Below are positions 54,879 through 64,000 of a DNA stretch of 64,000 nucleotides, in pieces; positions within the stretch are counted from its first letter, which is position 1, and every line of letters starts with the position of its first letter. The notes under the pieces were generated by a model, which worked only from the letters and a program-made list of their open reading frames with translations, was not told where the DNA came from and did no database searches. Source of the DNA: Flavobacterium noncentrifugens (GTDB lineage: Bacteria; Bacteroidota; Bacteroidia; Flavobacteriales; Flavobacteriaceae); assembly GCF_900100375.1 (NCBI RefSeq), contig NZ_FNEZ01000001.1, forward strand, positions 984,394-1,048,393, read 5' to 3'. The translations under genes were made by a program, and so were the position numbers.

Positions 54879-57800
54879 TTATTCCACAACAATCTTTCTC
54901 GTTTCTTTCTTATCGCCATTGGTAACCGTGACCAAATAAATTCCAGCCGAGGCTTTCAAAGCAACATTTTCATTAAATAAAGAAGTTTTCTGGAAAGATT
55001 TTGATAAGATTTGTCTTCCGCGAATGTCAAAAACCGCCACATCAATCTTATCGGCAGCATTGCTGTCAAACTGAATGTTGAACGCGCCATGATTCGGGTT
55101 CGGAGAAATCACAAAATTCCGGATCGCATTTTCAGCAATTCCCAAAGCCGGGCCAACGGCGCAAAAATTCAAACTCCAGCCCACCAATGATCCGCCGTCG
55201 CCGGTATAATTGTCCTTAATTCTCAAAATCCAGTTTCCTGCAGCATTTTCGCCATTAAAAGCAGCAAGCAATTGTGTAGCCTGAACCGTTCCTTCAATCG
55301 CCGGATTATTCGAACAAACCACCGCAATTCCTGCGTCATCAAAGGTTGCATTCACATTATTGGCGTCGTCACAAGCCGAATTAAATAAAATCACCTGCGT
55401 TCCTGCCGGACTGATCAACGTTGCAGTCAAATCGCCTACGTAAGTGTGCGTCATGTTCATCGTTAAATTCACATCCGAAATCACGCCGCTTGTTGTCACA
55501 TTCAGATTAGAGTTTACTGTTGGTGATCCGTTTGCCGAAATGGGCTGTGCGGCATTTGGAGAAACGATAGTCGTACAGTTCTGCTGCCCGGTTTTAAATT
55601 CAAATGGCGTGGTATAGACGCCAAAACACGACACGTTTTTTGGAAGTATTCTCCAGTAATAAGTCGTCAATTCTGCCAGTCCCGAAACTGAAAACGAAGT
55701 CGTATTCGTTGTTCCCGAAGCGATCACATTCGTAAAAGCCTCATCCGCCGCCACCTCAACATCATAAAAAGTCGCATTTTCATTGGCTTCCCAACCTAAA
55801 TTCAAAGTCGTTCCCTGGCTTTGTGCTTCGTTAGCCGGAGTGGTCAAAACGGTATTTCCAAAATCGGCATTGAACAATTCAAGGTAATAATTGATGGTTT
55901 TTACCGTAGTTCCTGAAGTTGCGGTAACCACTAAAGTATAAAATCCCGGAGCCGTCGCTTCGGTCGTATTGATCTGTAAAGTTACTGTTCCATCTGCATT
56001 CAGTGGACTCGGTGTAACCACAACCGTGCTTCCTTCCGGCGCTCCGGTTACAGTAAATGCGGTTGCTCCTGTAAATCCGTAAGTTTTATAATCAAATGTA
56101 TACGAAACATCTGAACCGGTACAAATCGTTTTGTTCTGATGGCCCGCAACTCCCGTAAACGCTGGTGCAAAAGTAGCTTCGGGTGCGACAATCGTGAAAT
56201 TGGCATTCGATGCATCAAAGAAAATATTTTCAAAAGCACGAACAATTACACGGTTTTGCGTTCCCGCAATATTCGGAACCGTTACCAGTTCAGAGCCATC
56301 ATTTGGCACTTTACTAGCTAATAAAATAGGGAAATCGGTTCCACCATTTGTTGACAGGTAAATATCGACAAACTTTGCATTCACGCCATTTGCGTCGGTT
56401 CCGGCCACATTCCACGTTACGGTTTCAATTGTACCCGCTGTCCAGGTCACGTTTGTATTTGGTGCCGTCATCAAAAATGGGCCTGCGTTTCCGCTTACGG
56501 TAACTTTCATCAAATCGGAAGCAGTCTGGCCGCCGCCTGCTTTATTGTCGCGGACCGTCAAAGAAAAATTCAAATTTCTTGAAACGGACGGACAAACTTC
56601 CCAGGTATTTGAAGTATTTCCAGCCAGGATCGTTGCCAATGCCGGCATGTATCGCACCGGAGTTGTTTTCGCCGAAAGCGAACGAAACATTGGCCCGGCC
56701 GCACGCGTCGCAGTTGGCGCTGCAGTCGTATTCGGATTTTCAGGGTCGTTTTGTTCCCAGTTGTACGTAAGCGCATCGCCATCTGGATCAGATCCGGTTC
56801 CCGCGAGTACAAAAGGGGTAGATTTTGGAATTACATAATCGGCTCCGGCATTCGCTGTCGGAGCATTATTTGAAAGCGGCGTAATCTGAGCGCAAAATGA
56901 ACTCACGCCCGATTTTACATTCGCCAGAATATCACGGATGTTTACGTAACCAAAATAAGCATCGCTATTGTTTTGCACGTTTGCCGGACAAATTCCTGCA
57001 TAACCCATAATGGATGAACCCGAACCCGGCTCGACTTCTGTAAAACCACTTCCGGAACGGCAGCCAGAACTGCTCTGGATGTGGAATCCGCCAAACTGGT
57101 GGCCCATTTCATGTGCGACATAATCAATGTCAAAAGCATCGCCTGTTGGGTTTGATCTTCCCGTCATTCCTGTTCCTTTGTGCGTGCCTTGCGGATTGCT
57201 GTCCGGACTGCAAACACAACCGATACAGCCCGCATTTCCACCGCCTGAAGTATTGAAATTGTGTCCGATGTCATAATTTTCGAAACCAATATTGGCATCG
57301 ATCGTCACTCCGGTTTGCACATTGTATTCTCCGCTCCACGGATCTGCAGACGTACTTCCATAATAAATGACCGCATCATTATTGGCCACAAAAACCATCG
57401 TAATGGCAAGGTCATTTTCATAAACGCCATTTACGCGCGTCATTGTAACCGCCATTTGTGCCTGGATGTTGGCTTTCTTTTCAAGATCGGTTCCTGTCCC
57501 GGCGAAAATATTTCCGTATTCTGCGGTACATGATTGTGCCAAACGATAGGTTCGCAGTTTTTTGTCGTCGGTGTTTAAAGCCTTATCTGCATTGGCTTTG
57601 CGGTCTTTTTCAAGCGTTGGCAAATGGGCTTCGCTACTCGTCAAACACGTAAAATCATTCGGAACTGCACCAAGCGACGCTTTGTCGTAAACGATGTAAT
57701 TTTTTTTATCTGATGTGTACGGATCGATAAAAACCGTGCTTTTGTCGCCCGATAAAACCATGCTGTGCAATCCGAATTGCGTTACAGAAAAACGTGCAAC

Positions 57801-58172
57801 GGCCGTTGGATCTTCAATTCCCTGCGCTGCATAAGATTTGATCATTGGGAATTTGGCTGCAAGTGCAGTTTCCATAATCGGCGTTTCTACTACGCGGTAA
57901 TGCTCGATTTTTCCTGAAGCATTTGGAAGTTCGATGATCAGGTTTGATTTCCCCTGTAAATTTCCTCTTAAAGGGGCGCCCGATAAAGCATTTTTGAAAG
58001 CCTGAAGGTCGAGGCTGAAGATATTTGATTGTTGCGGAATAGTGTTTCGGCGTGTTTTTTCAGCAGATTTTAAATCTATTTCTTTGACAGTTTTCCATAA
58101 CGACTGCGATTGGGAATAGCCCATAGAAATCGTACAAAAAACCACAAAAAGCAATTGTAGGTTTTTTTTCAT
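54879..58172 (-). CDS. T9SS reprolysin-like metalloprotease with P domain
   Basis: A 1097-residue secreted protease. Signal peptide, propeptide-like N-part, then the metzincin zinc site HEMGHQFGGFH at 354-364 in the M12B/reprolysin-like domain, followed by Ig/FnIII-like modules (PTANAGADYVIPKSTPFVLAG, a FnIII near 770-850), a proprotein convertase P domain (HTYVGDLTATLISPAGTQVILF ... GNWILRIKDNYTGDGGSL, about 880-1010) and a T9SS sorting domain (FVISPNPNHGAFNIQF ... GIYLVTVTNGDKKETRKIVVE). Probably digests proteins outside the cell. Confidence 0.92.
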   Translation of the reverse strand: MKKNLQLLFVVFCTISMGYSQSQSLWKTVKEIDLKSAEKTRRNTIPQQSNIFSLDLQAFKNALSGAPLRGNLQGKSNLIIELPNASGKIEHYRVVETPIMETALAAKFPMIKSYAAQGIEDPTAVARFSVTQFGLHSMVLSGDKSTVFIDPYTSDKKNYIVYDKASLGAVPNDFTCLTSSEAHLPTLEKDRKANADKALNTDDKKLRTYRLAQSCTAEYGNIFAGTGTDLEKKANIQAQMAVTMTRVNGVYENDLAITMVFVANNDAVIYYGSTSADPWSGEYNVQTGVTIDANIGFENYDIGHNFNTSGGGNAGCIGCVCSPDSNPQGTHKGTGMTGRSNPTGDAFDIDYVAHEMGHQFGGFHIQSSSGCRSGSGFTEVEPGSGSSIMGYAGICPANVQNNSDAYFGYVNIRDILANVKSGVSSFCAQITPLSNNAPTANAGADYVIPKSTPFVLAGTGSDPDGDALTYNWEQNDPENPNTTAAPTATRAAGPMFRSLSAKTTPVRYMPALATILAGNTSNTWEVCPSVSRNLNFSLTVRDNKAGGGQTASDLMKVTVSGNAGPFLMTAPNTNVTWTAGTIETVTWNVAGTDANGVNAKFVDIYLSTNGGTDFPILLASKVPNDGSELVTVPNIAGTQNRVIVRAFENIFFDASNANFTIVAPEATFAPAFTGVAGHQNKTICTGSDVSYTFDYKTYGFTGATAFTVTGAPEGSTVVVTPSPLNADGTVTLQINTTEATAPGFYTLVVTATSGTTVKTINYYLELFNADFGNTVLTTPANEAQSQGTTLNLGWEANENATFYDVEVAADEAFTNVIASGTTNTTSFSVSGLAELTTYYWRILPKNVSCFGVYTTPFEFKTGQQNCTTIVSPNAAQPISANGSPTVNSNLNVTTSGVISDVNLTMNMTHTYVGDLTATLISPAGTQVILFNSACDDANNVNATFDDAGIAVVCSNNPAIEGTVQATQLLAAFNGENAAGNWILRIKDNYTGDGGSLVGWSLNFCAVGPALGIAENAIRNFVISPNPNHGAFNIQFDSNAADKIDVAVFDIRGRQILSKSFQKTSLFNENVALKASAGIYLVTVTNGDKKETRKIVVE

Positions 58173-58337
58173 TGTTGTAGTAGTTTAAAGTAATTTTAGT
58201 TAATTCAAAGATAAACCCCAGAAAATTCAAAAACTACTCAATTTTGGAAAAGAATGTTAAAGTTTATTCAGTTATTAATATCAATTCTCATTTTAATAAT
58301 TTACCCTTGCAAACCCGTTTAATCCTGACACTTTTGC

Positions 58338-58345
58338 TAATTTTG
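58338..58345 (+). promoter_or_regulatory. Putative -7 box of the bioF gene
   Basis: TAATTTTG is a full TAnnTTTG match 53 bases before the chosen bioF start; a clear -33 TTG is not seen at standard distance. Confidence 0.4.
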
Positions 58346-58397
58346 ATTTTTATACGATTGGATGGCTCCAATTTTAAAACCTTTAGCATTCCAATTC

Positions 58398-59540
58398 ATG
58401 AATTCTTTTCCTGAAAAACTTACCGAAAAAATCGAAACCCGAAAACAGCAAAACGCTTTGCGCCAACTTCCGGTGTGCAACAACCTGATCGATTTTTCGT
58501 CGAATGATTACATTGGCTTTGCCAAATCGGAAGCATTGTTTCATGAAACGCACCATTATCTGATCGAAAACGGATTTGTGCAAAATGGCGCAACCGGATC
58601 AAGATTAATCTCAGGAAACCATTTGCTTTATGCCGAAGCCGAAAATTTCATTGCGCAGTTTCACCAATCGGAAACGGCACTGATTTTTAATTCTGGTTAC
58701 GATGTGAATGTGGGATTTTTCAGTTCTGTTCCGCAGCGCAACGACCTGATTTTATTTGATGAACTGGCGCACGCCTCGATTCGCGACGGCATCAAAATGA
58801 GCCATGCCAAATCGTATAAATTTGAGCACAACGACCTTGAGAATCTTGAAAGCCTGATTGTAAAATACCAATCGGCAGGAAATGAAATCTACATTGCCAC
58901 CGAATCGGTTTTTTCAATGGATGGCGATTCGCCCGACCTGGAAAAACTCGCCACACTTTCCGAAAAATACCATTGCCGACTTGTCATTGACGAAGCACAT
59001 GCATTGGGTGTTTTTGGAAATCAGGGCGAAGGTTTGATCCAGGAACTGCAATTGCAGGAAAAGGTTTTTGCGCGAATGATGACTTTCGGAAAAGGATTGG
59101 GCTGCCATGGCGCTGCGGTTTTAGGATCGGTTGAACTGAAAGATTTCCTCGTAAATTTTGCCCGAAGTTTTATTTATACCACAGGTTTGCCGCCACATTC
59201 GGTTGCCTCGATTTTAATCGCCTACAAACAATTGGTAAAAGAAAATACTGCGACAGAACAGTTGCGCGACAATATTTTGTTTTTCAGCCAGCAAAAGAAT
59301 AGCCTGGGCTTAAAGCCGATTTTTGTCAGGAATAAATCGGCGATCCAATCAGCGATCATTCCCGGAAATGAAAAAGTTAAAAACATCGCATCTGCATTGC
59401 AATTGCATGGATTTGACGTTAAAGCAATTCTTTCGCCAACTGTTCCCGAAGGGCAGGAAAGATTGCGGATTTGCCTGCACGGTTACAATACGCAGGGACA
59501 AATTTCAAATTTGCTTCAAACGCTGCTTCAAAGCCTTTGA
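58398..59540 (+). CDS. bioF: 8-amino-7-oxononanoate synthase
   Basis: Start at 58398 (MNSFPEKLTEKIETRKQQNALR), the family N-terminus; an ATG 12 codons earlier is possible. The 380-residue PLP enzyme condenses pimeloyl thioester with alanine in biotin synthesis. It shows FSSNDYIGF, DEAHALGVFG (198-207) and the PLP lysine K232 in TFGKGLGCHGAA. The related KBL/ALAS enzymes are alternatives, but the bioD-bioA neighbours settle it as BioF. Confidence 0.92.
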   Translation: MNSFPEKLTEKIETRKQQNALRQLPVCNNLIDFSSNDYIGFAKSEALFHETHHYLIENGFVQNGATGSRLISGNHLLYAEAENFIAQFHQSETALIFNSGYDVNVGFFSSVPQRNDLILFDELAHASIRDGIKMSHAKSYKFEHNDLENLESLIVKYQSAGNEIYIATESVFSMDGDSPDLEKLATLSEKYHCRLVIDEAHALGVFGNQGEGLIQELQLQEKVFARMMTFGKGLGCHGAAVLGSVELKDFLVNFARSFIYTTGLPPHSVASILIAYKQLVKENTATEQLRDNILFFSQQKNSLGLKPIFVRNKSAIQSAIIPGNEKVKNIASALQLHGFDVKAILSPTVPEGQERLRICLHGYNTQGQISNLLQTLLQSL

Positions 59541-59662
59541 AGATTTGTAAGCCCATTTAACAGATTTTATAAGGTTTGGCATTAGAATGTCCAAAATTAT
59601 TATCAAACCGAACATGCTTTTGCAAAGCCGGTTTTGTTTCGGCCAATGTTACAATTCTTGTT

Positions 59663-59670
59663 TATCTTTG
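59663..59670 (+). promoter_or_regulatory. Putative -7 box of bioD
   Basis: TATCTTTG 18 bases before the bioD ATG is a full match to TAnnTTTG, with TTTC at 59637-59640 as a weak -33. It would give bioD-bioA a second promoter apart from bioF. Confidence 0.45.
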
Positions 59671-59688
59671 TGTGGAAAGCAACATTAT

Positions 59689-60312
59689 ATGAAAATTTTC
59701 ATCACAGGAATTTCGACCGATGTCGGCAAAACAATAACCTCTGCGATTGTCACCGAAGCACTCGAAGCCGATTACTGGAAGCCCATCCAGGCGGGCGATT
59801 TAGACCAATCCGACAGCCATAAAATCAAAAGTTACCTCAGCAATTTAAAAACAAAAATCCATCCGAACAGTTATGCACTGAATACGCCTGCAAGTCCGCA
59901 CCTAGCAGCAGAAATTGACGGAATTGTGATTGATATCCAAAAAATTACCGAACCCGAAACCCAAAACCATCTCGTCATTGAAGGTGCCGGAGGCTTATTC
60001 GTTCCGTTAAACAAAACCGAAACCATCGCCGATCTGATCAAGCCTGATTATAAAGTGATCGTTGTTTCACGGCATTACCTCGGCAGCATCAACCACACTT
60101 TACTAACAATCGAAGCCTTGCAGCACCGGAATATCAAAGTCGCCGGAATTATTTTTTCAGGCGATGAAAATCCGGCTACCGAAAGTTTAATCCTCAATAA
60201 AACCGGCGTTAAAATGATCGGTAGGATTCAAGAAGAACCGTATTTCGATAAAAATGTCATCGCAGAATATGCCGATTTGTTCCGCGAAAAACTGTTGAAT
60301 TTAGACCAATAA
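59689..60312 (+). CDS. bioD: Dethiobiotin synthetase
   Basis: Start at ATG 59689 (MKIFITGISTDVGKT); upstream codons in frame are intergenic. The 207-residue ATP-dependent enzyme closes the ureido ring from DAPA and CO2. The P-loop GISTDVGKT is at 7-15; IEGAGGLFVPLN is the second signature. Three bases precede bioA. Confidence 0.94.
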   Translation: MKIFITGISTDVGKTITSAIVTEALEADYWKPIQAGDLDQSDSHKIKSYLSNLKTKIHPNSYALNTPASPHLAAEIDGIVIDIQKITEPETQNHLVIEGAGGLFVPLNKTETIADLIKPDYKVIVVSRHYLGSINHTLLTIEALQHRNIKVAGIIFSGDENPATESLILNKTGVKMIGRIQEEPYFDKNVIAEYADLFREKLLNLDQ

Positions 60313-60314
60313 AA

Positions 60315-61589
60315 ATGACAACATTACAGGAAAAAGACCAGAAATACCTTTGGCATCCATACACCCAGCACAAAACTGCCGCCATTCCGATTGCCATTTC
60401 AAGAGGCGAAGGCGCATTGCTTTGGGATGAAAACAATAAAGAATACATCGATGCGATCGCGTCATGGTGGGTGAATCCGTTTGGGCACAGTAATAAGTTT
60501 ATTGCCGACGCGATTTACAAACAGCTCACGACTTTAGAGCACGTTTTGTTTGGTGGATTTACGCACGAACCGGCGATTCAGGTTGCAGAAAAACTCATGC
60601 AAATCTTGCCTGAAAACCAAAAGAAAATTTTCTTTTCAGACAACGGTTCGACCGCAGTAGAAGTCGCGATCAAAGTCGCTTTACAATATTTTTACAACAA
60701 AGGCGAAACGCGAAAAACAATTATTGCATTTGAAGATGCATTTCACGGCGATACATTTGCGGCAATGGCAGCAAGCGGAATCTCATTTTACACACAAGCT
60801 TTCCAAGGCATGTTTATCGATGTCGTGCGGATTCCGGTTCCGGTGAAAGGGCAGGAGCAAGCGAGTTTCGACGCCTTGGAACAACTCATCAAAAACCACA
60901 ATTGCGCCGGATTTATTTTCGAGCCGTTGGTTTTGGGTGCAGCCGGAATGGTCATGTACGAACCAGAAGCTTTAAACGAACTAATGTCCATTTGCAAAAA
61001 AAATAACATTTTAACGATTGCTGATGAAGTCATGACCGGATTCGGGAAAACCGGAAAAACATTTGCCTGCGATTATTTGAATGTGGAACCTGATATGATG
61101 TGCCTTTCAAAAGCCCTGACCGGCGGCACGATCCCAATGGCAATTACGACATTTACCCAGGAATTGTTCGACGGATTCTACAGCGATGATATCAACAAAG
61201 CATTATTTCACGGCCATACTTTCACCGCAAATCCAACGGGTTGCGCGGCGGCTTTGGCAAGCATAGAATTGCTTCAAACGGATGCAATGCAGCAAAATAT
61301 TGAGCGCATCAATCAAAGCCATTTAAAGTTTGAATCGGAAATTAAAAAGCATCCAAGAGTGACGACAACGCGCGTGCTTGGTGTGATTTTCGCGCTCGAG
61401 ATCCAATCTGAAAATGAAGAAAGTTACTACGGAACGATGCGCAACAAACTCTATAATTTCTTTATCAAAAACGGCGTTATTATGCGGCCTGTAGGCAACA
61501 TCATTTACATTTTGCCGCCTTACATCATGACAAACGCACAGCTTGTGAAAGTTTATGAAGTCATTACAAAAGCGCTCGAAATAGTTTAA
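60315..61589 (+). CDS. bioA: Adenosylmethionine-8-amino-7-oxononanoate aminotransferase
   Basis: A 424-residue class III aminotransferase using SAM as amino donor to convert KAPA to DAPA. It starts with the BioA-specific LWHPYTQHK, has SWWVNPFGHSN, DNGSTAVEVAIKVALQY, ADEVMTGFGKTG (Asp237 with PLP) and the PLP lysine K266 in LSKALTGGTIPMA. Complete. Followed by repeat copy 4 and then the ketoacyl synthase. Confidence 0.96.
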   Translation: MTTLQEKDQKYLWHPYTQHKTAAIPIAISRGEGALLWDENNKEYIDAIASWWVNPFGHSNKFIADAIYKQLTTLEHVLFGGFTHEPAIQVAEKLMQILPENQKKIFFSDNGSTAVEVAIKVALQYFYNKGETRKTIIAFEDAFHGDTFAAMAASGISFYTQAFQGMFIDVVRIPVPVKGQEQASFDALEQLIKNHNCAGFIFEPLVLGAAGMVMYEPEALNELMSICKKNNILTIADEVMTGFGKTGKTFACDYLNVEPDMMCLSKALTGGTIPMAITTFTQELFDGFYSDDINKALFHGHTFTANPTGCAAALASIELLQTDAMQQNIERINQSHLKFESEIKKHPRVTTTRVLGVIFALEIQSENEESYYGTMRNKLYNFFIKNGVIMRPVGNIIYILPPYIMTNAQLVKVYEVITKALEIV

Positions 61590-61593
61590 TTTT

Positions 61594-61682
61594 GCAGCTG
61601 TTCCTGCTATCTGTTGCAATCTTTTTGGCCCGCTAAAGAAGCGGAACCAAAAAGGATTTCCACGACTATCAGGGCTGGGCAG
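61594..61682. repeat. Dispersed intergenic repeat, copy 4
   Basis: 5' arm GCAGCTGTTCCTGCTATCTG leads to TTTTTGG-CCCGCT and AGCGG-AACCAAAAA, a strong central hairpin (61622-61653); the 3' arm is GGATTTCCACGACTATCAGG then GCTGGGCAG. It separates bioA from the ketoacyl synthase gene. Confidence 0.7.
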
Positions 61683-61708
61683 TTTCCTAACAACAACATT
61701 CAATCAAA

Positions 61709-62866
61709 TTGCAAGATATCATTTCCATAACCGCCATAGCATCGGTGTCGCCATTGGGCAGCAGCGATGAAACCATCTGGGACAATTACCAGAACGGCGG
61801 GCATTGCTTTACCGAACACGAATTCAACGGAAAAAAAGCGTTTGCGGCCTTTCTCGATGAAACTTCCAAACAAAAAGTTGCGGAAGTAAAACAATCGGAT
61901 CACAAATACAAATCACTTGACAACTCCGTCTTGTATGCAATTTCCACTTCGCGCGAAGCGATCCGTAAAGCAGGCTGGAAAAAAACCGATATTTTCGGGA
62001 TCAATCTGGGTTCGTCCCGCGGCGCTACTGATTTGTTCGAAAAGCATTTCACCGATTTTATCGAAACCGGAAAAGCGCAAACATTGGCTTCGCCAACAAC
62101 CACACTCGGGAATATTTCGTCGTGGGTGGCGCATGACCTGCAAAGCTCCGGCCCGGAAGTATCGCATTCGATCACGTGCTCGACCGCATTACATGCAATG
62201 CTGAATGGAATCGCGTGGCTTCGTGCCGGAATGTCGGATAAATTTCTTGTAGGCGGAAGCGAAGCGCCATTAACTGATTTTACGATTGCGCAAATGCAGG
62301 CGATGAAAATTTACGCCAGGGAAAGCCAGGAGTTTCCGTGCCGCGCTTTTGACCTTGATAAAAAACAAAATACCATGATTTTGGGTGAAGCGGCTTCGGT
62401 TTGTTGCCTTGAAATCGGGAAGAAAGCAAATGCGCTGGCATTTATTGAAGGGTTCGGTTATGCAACTGAAATTTTGGAACACAGCACATCCATATCTGCG
62501 GAAGCCGATTGTTTCCAGAAATCCATGGCAATGGCATTGCAAAACACCAAACTTTCGGAAGTCGATGTGGTTGTGATGCACGCGCCGGGAACGATCAAAG
62601 GCGACGCATCCGAATACCATGCGATCCGAAAAATCTTCGGTGAAGCACTTCCGTTGCTTACAACGAACAAATGGAAAGTTGGGCATACTTTTGGCGCTTC
62701 GGGATTGCTGAGTGTAGAACTTGCCGTTTTGATGCTGCAACGTCAAAAATTCGTCGGCGTACCATTCGCGAAAGCGCAACAATCAGAAAAACCAATTCGG
62801 AAAATATTGATCAATGCCGTTGGATTTGGCGGAAACGCCGTCAGCATTTTAATTTCTAAAGCATAA
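61709..62866 (+). CDS. Stand-alone beta-ketoacyl synthase linked to biotin genes
   Basis: A 385-residue condensing enzyme with the KAS I/II-type Cys-His-His triad: C157 (ITCSTALHAML), H291 (VMHAPGTIKGDASE) and H326 (KVGHTFGASG). Start is TTG at 61709; no ATG lies close. It is shorter than FabF and diverges from it. Position right after bioF-bioD-bioA suggests a role in making the pimeloyl moiety, since no bioC, bioH or bioB lies in view; this is inference. Repeat copy 4 separates it from bioA by 119 bases. Ends at a terminator. Confidence 0.85.
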   Translation: MQDIISITAIASVSPLGSSDETIWDNYQNGGHCFTEHEFNGKKAFAAFLDETSKQKVAEVKQSDHKYKSLDNSVLYAISTSREAIRKAGWKKTDIFGINLGSSRGATDLFEKHFTDFIETGKAQTLASPTTTLGNISSWVAHDLQSSGPEVSHSITCSTALHAMLNGIAWLRAGMSDKFLVGGSEAPLTDFTIAQMQAMKIYARESQEFPCRAFDLDKKQNTMILGEAASVCCLEIGKKANALAFIEGFGYATEILEHSTSISAEADCFQKSMAMALQNTKLSEVDVVVMHAPGTIKGDASEYHAIRKIFGEALPLLTTNKWKVGHTFGASGLLSVELAVLMLQRQKFVGVPFAKAQQSEKPIRKILINAVGFGGNAVSILISKA

Positions 62867-62899
62867 AAAAACCCGCTTCCTTAATGAAAGCGGGTTTTT
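62866..62899. terminator. Bidirectional terminator
   Basis: AAACCCGCTT pairs with AAGCGGGTTT around a 10-base loop; A/T runs on both sides serve the ketoacyl synthase and the convergent T9SS protein. Confidence 0.8.
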
Positions 62900-62916
62900 A
62901 GTTTAATATTTTGGGG

Positions 62917-64000
62917 TTATTTGATGATCACTTTTTGCGATGTTTCGTAACCGTTTTCCAGTCTTACTTTGACAACCAAAACCTGAGTAGCTTGTGTAAG
63001 TTCGGCAGTTTTGAATTCCAAAGTGTTGATCTTGTTTTTGCCGAACAATCTTCTACCTAATAAGTCATAAACTTCTACGGTTTCGATTGCTTTTGAAGCA
63101 TTCACTTTTACTTGTTTTGCATCGGTTGAAATTACTACAGCATTTGTGTTTGCCGTATGGTTTTCAGTAGCCAGTGTTGCAGTTTTGAACCTGATCTCAA
63201 AACGGGTGTTGAACGTTCCGGCAGCAGTTGCAAAAGTATAATCTGAATTTTTCAGATTGTGGGTCACGTGTTCTTGGTTGTCGATCAGGTAAACGTCCTG
63301 GCTTTGGAACAATCCGTCAAATTCGTCAAGGCGGATCGTGAAATTTGTTGCAATGGTTGATACATAACCTACAGGAATAATCTCGTCATCGCTGAAAGGA
63401 AGTTGTCTTCCCTGGATCGCATAGGTATCGCTTCCTGAAATCGTGTAGGCTGTAATTTTGTTTCCGGCAGCCATTGTTTTTCCGTCGTACATATCGTCAA
63501 ATTCATTGGTTGCACCAGTTACATATCCCACGAGCAATTCGTTAAAAGCGCCTTCTGAATTTGAAACGTCTAACCACAGGCGGCTTTTTTCAATTGCATT
63601 TACGGTGTGTGCTACAGGCCCTTGGTTTTTGTAGAATGAACCGTTGTGCCCTACAACGCGCATGTTATTTTTGAAATTTGCAGTATAACTTCCGTTTGCA
63701 AGGCCGGTTTTTGCTTCGATGAAGAAACCTTGTCCTGAAGCTACTTTCCCGTCAGGTTTTACACCGCCTGTTAAAGCAGTTGCACCTGTTTTTACGCCAC
63801 CGGTAAGGTTGTATTTCGCATAATCATCAGAAGTGTACGTATACAATCCTGCGGCATTGGCACTGGCAATTGCTGTGTTGTGCGTCCATAAGTAAATCGT
63901 TCCGTTTACAAGGCTGGCGTTTACAGGATCGGTAAGGAACGCGTCGATATCGATCGCTGATGGATAAGGATTTCCGATCAGGTTGAAAGTTCCAGCGCCT
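62917..64000 (-). CDS. C-terminal part of a T9SS-sorted surface protein (5' end outside window)
   Basis: The minus-strand frame stays open to the window end: from base 64000 it reads GAGTFNLIGNPYPSAIDIDAF, then NGTIYLWTHNT, so the apparent internal start at 63846 is not the true one. The visible 360 residues include GNPYPS, typical of large Bacteroidetes adhesin or choice-of-anchor proteins, beta-rich repeats, and a C-terminal T9SS domain (ISTDAKQVKVNASKAI ... YDLLGRRLFGKN ... VLVVKVRLENGYETSQKVIIK). Surface exposed; specific role unknown. Confidence 0.8.
   Translation of the reverse strand, partial: GAGTFNLIGNPYPSAIDIDAFLTDPVNASLVNGTIYLWTHNTAIASANAAGLYTYTSDDYAKYNLTGGVKTGATALTGGVKPDGKVASGQGFFIEAKTGLANGSYTANFKNNMRVVGHNGSFYKNQGPVAHTVNAIEKSRLWLDVSNSEGAFNELLVGYVTGATNEFDDMYDGKTMAAGNKITAYTISGSDTYAIQGRQLPFSDDEIIPVGYVSTIATNFTIRLDEFDGLFQSQDVYLIDNQEHVTHNLKNSDYTFATAAGTFNTRFEIRFKTATLATENHTANTNAVVISTDAKQVKVNASKAIETVEVYDLLGRRLFGKNKINTLEFKTAELTQATQVLVVKVRLENGYETSQKVIIK

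Noticed and set aside
63846..63846. Internal start of the last T9SS protein
   Set aside because: The frame continues open to the window end with typical sequence (GNPYPS), so the real start is beyond 64000.

Overview
The window looks like a chromosomal segment of a Flavobacteriaceae bacterium, most likely Flavobacterium or a close relative. The grounds are type IX secretion (T9SS) C-terminal domains on several secreted enzymes, a TonB-dependent receptor paired with a lipoprotein, TAnnTTTG-type -7 promoter boxes, few Shine-Dalgarno sequences, a stand-alone atpD-atpC pair, an OlsF-type bifunctional acyltransferase and a DUF4270-glmS pair. This assignment is inference from gene content; no database was searched.

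Bases 1 to about 7,590 are accessory DNA and look more AT-rich than the rest. The region opens with the C-terminal end of an Rhs/polymorphic-toxin-type protein whose tip carries an HExxH metallopeptidase motif, followed 5 bases later by a lipoprotein that could be its immunity partner. Next come a decayed second copy of the same Rhs C-terminal stretch, a broken small secreted-protein gene, a secreted protein of unknown role, a lipocalin-like lipoprotein, a small XRE regulator, a RadC-like JAB protein, an AbiV-like abortive-infection gene split by a frameshift in an A run, and a tyrosine recombinase. The recombinase sits beside tRNA-Asn(GTT), the likely right-hand boundary of an integrated island.

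Bases 7,750 to 31,750 are mostly core genes. They include rseP; a six-gene same-strand run (OYE-family reductase, Gfo/Idh/MocA oxidoreductase, aldo/keto reductase, D-2-hydroxyacid dehydrogenase, alpha/beta hydrolase, MFS transporter); a T9SS M1 aminopeptidase; serS; a TPR protein; a DUF4286 protein; rsmA, mgtE, proC; a SerA-like dehydrogenase; a dead VOC gene; TM2, DUF2752 and DUF4870 membrane proteins with an M48 peptidase; olsF; exonuclease III; and an OmpA-family lipoprotein.

Bases 31,800 to 47,000 hold SdpI, a T9SS sugar dehydrogenase, two MdaB-like reductases (one exported and killed by a single TGA), an AraC regulator, an AsmA-like/GT51 transglycosylase, radA, an esterase, a YbhN-like membrane protein, panD-panC, and a glycogen-synthase N-domain protein followed by DUF4270 and glmS. 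Bases 47,300 to 64,000 hold a TonB receptor with its GDSL lipoprotein, atpDC, a YozG-type regulator with DUF2975, a large T9SS reprolysin-like protease with a P domain, a biotin cluster (bioF, bioD, bioA and a stand-alone ketoacyl synthase), and the C-terminal part of another T9SS protein that runs off the end.

A dispersed intergenic repeat occurs four times (about 24.4, 30.7, 53.9 and 61.6 kb). It has conserved outer arms and a variable central hairpin. One copy lies directly in front of the SerA-like gene and creates a misleading upstream start.
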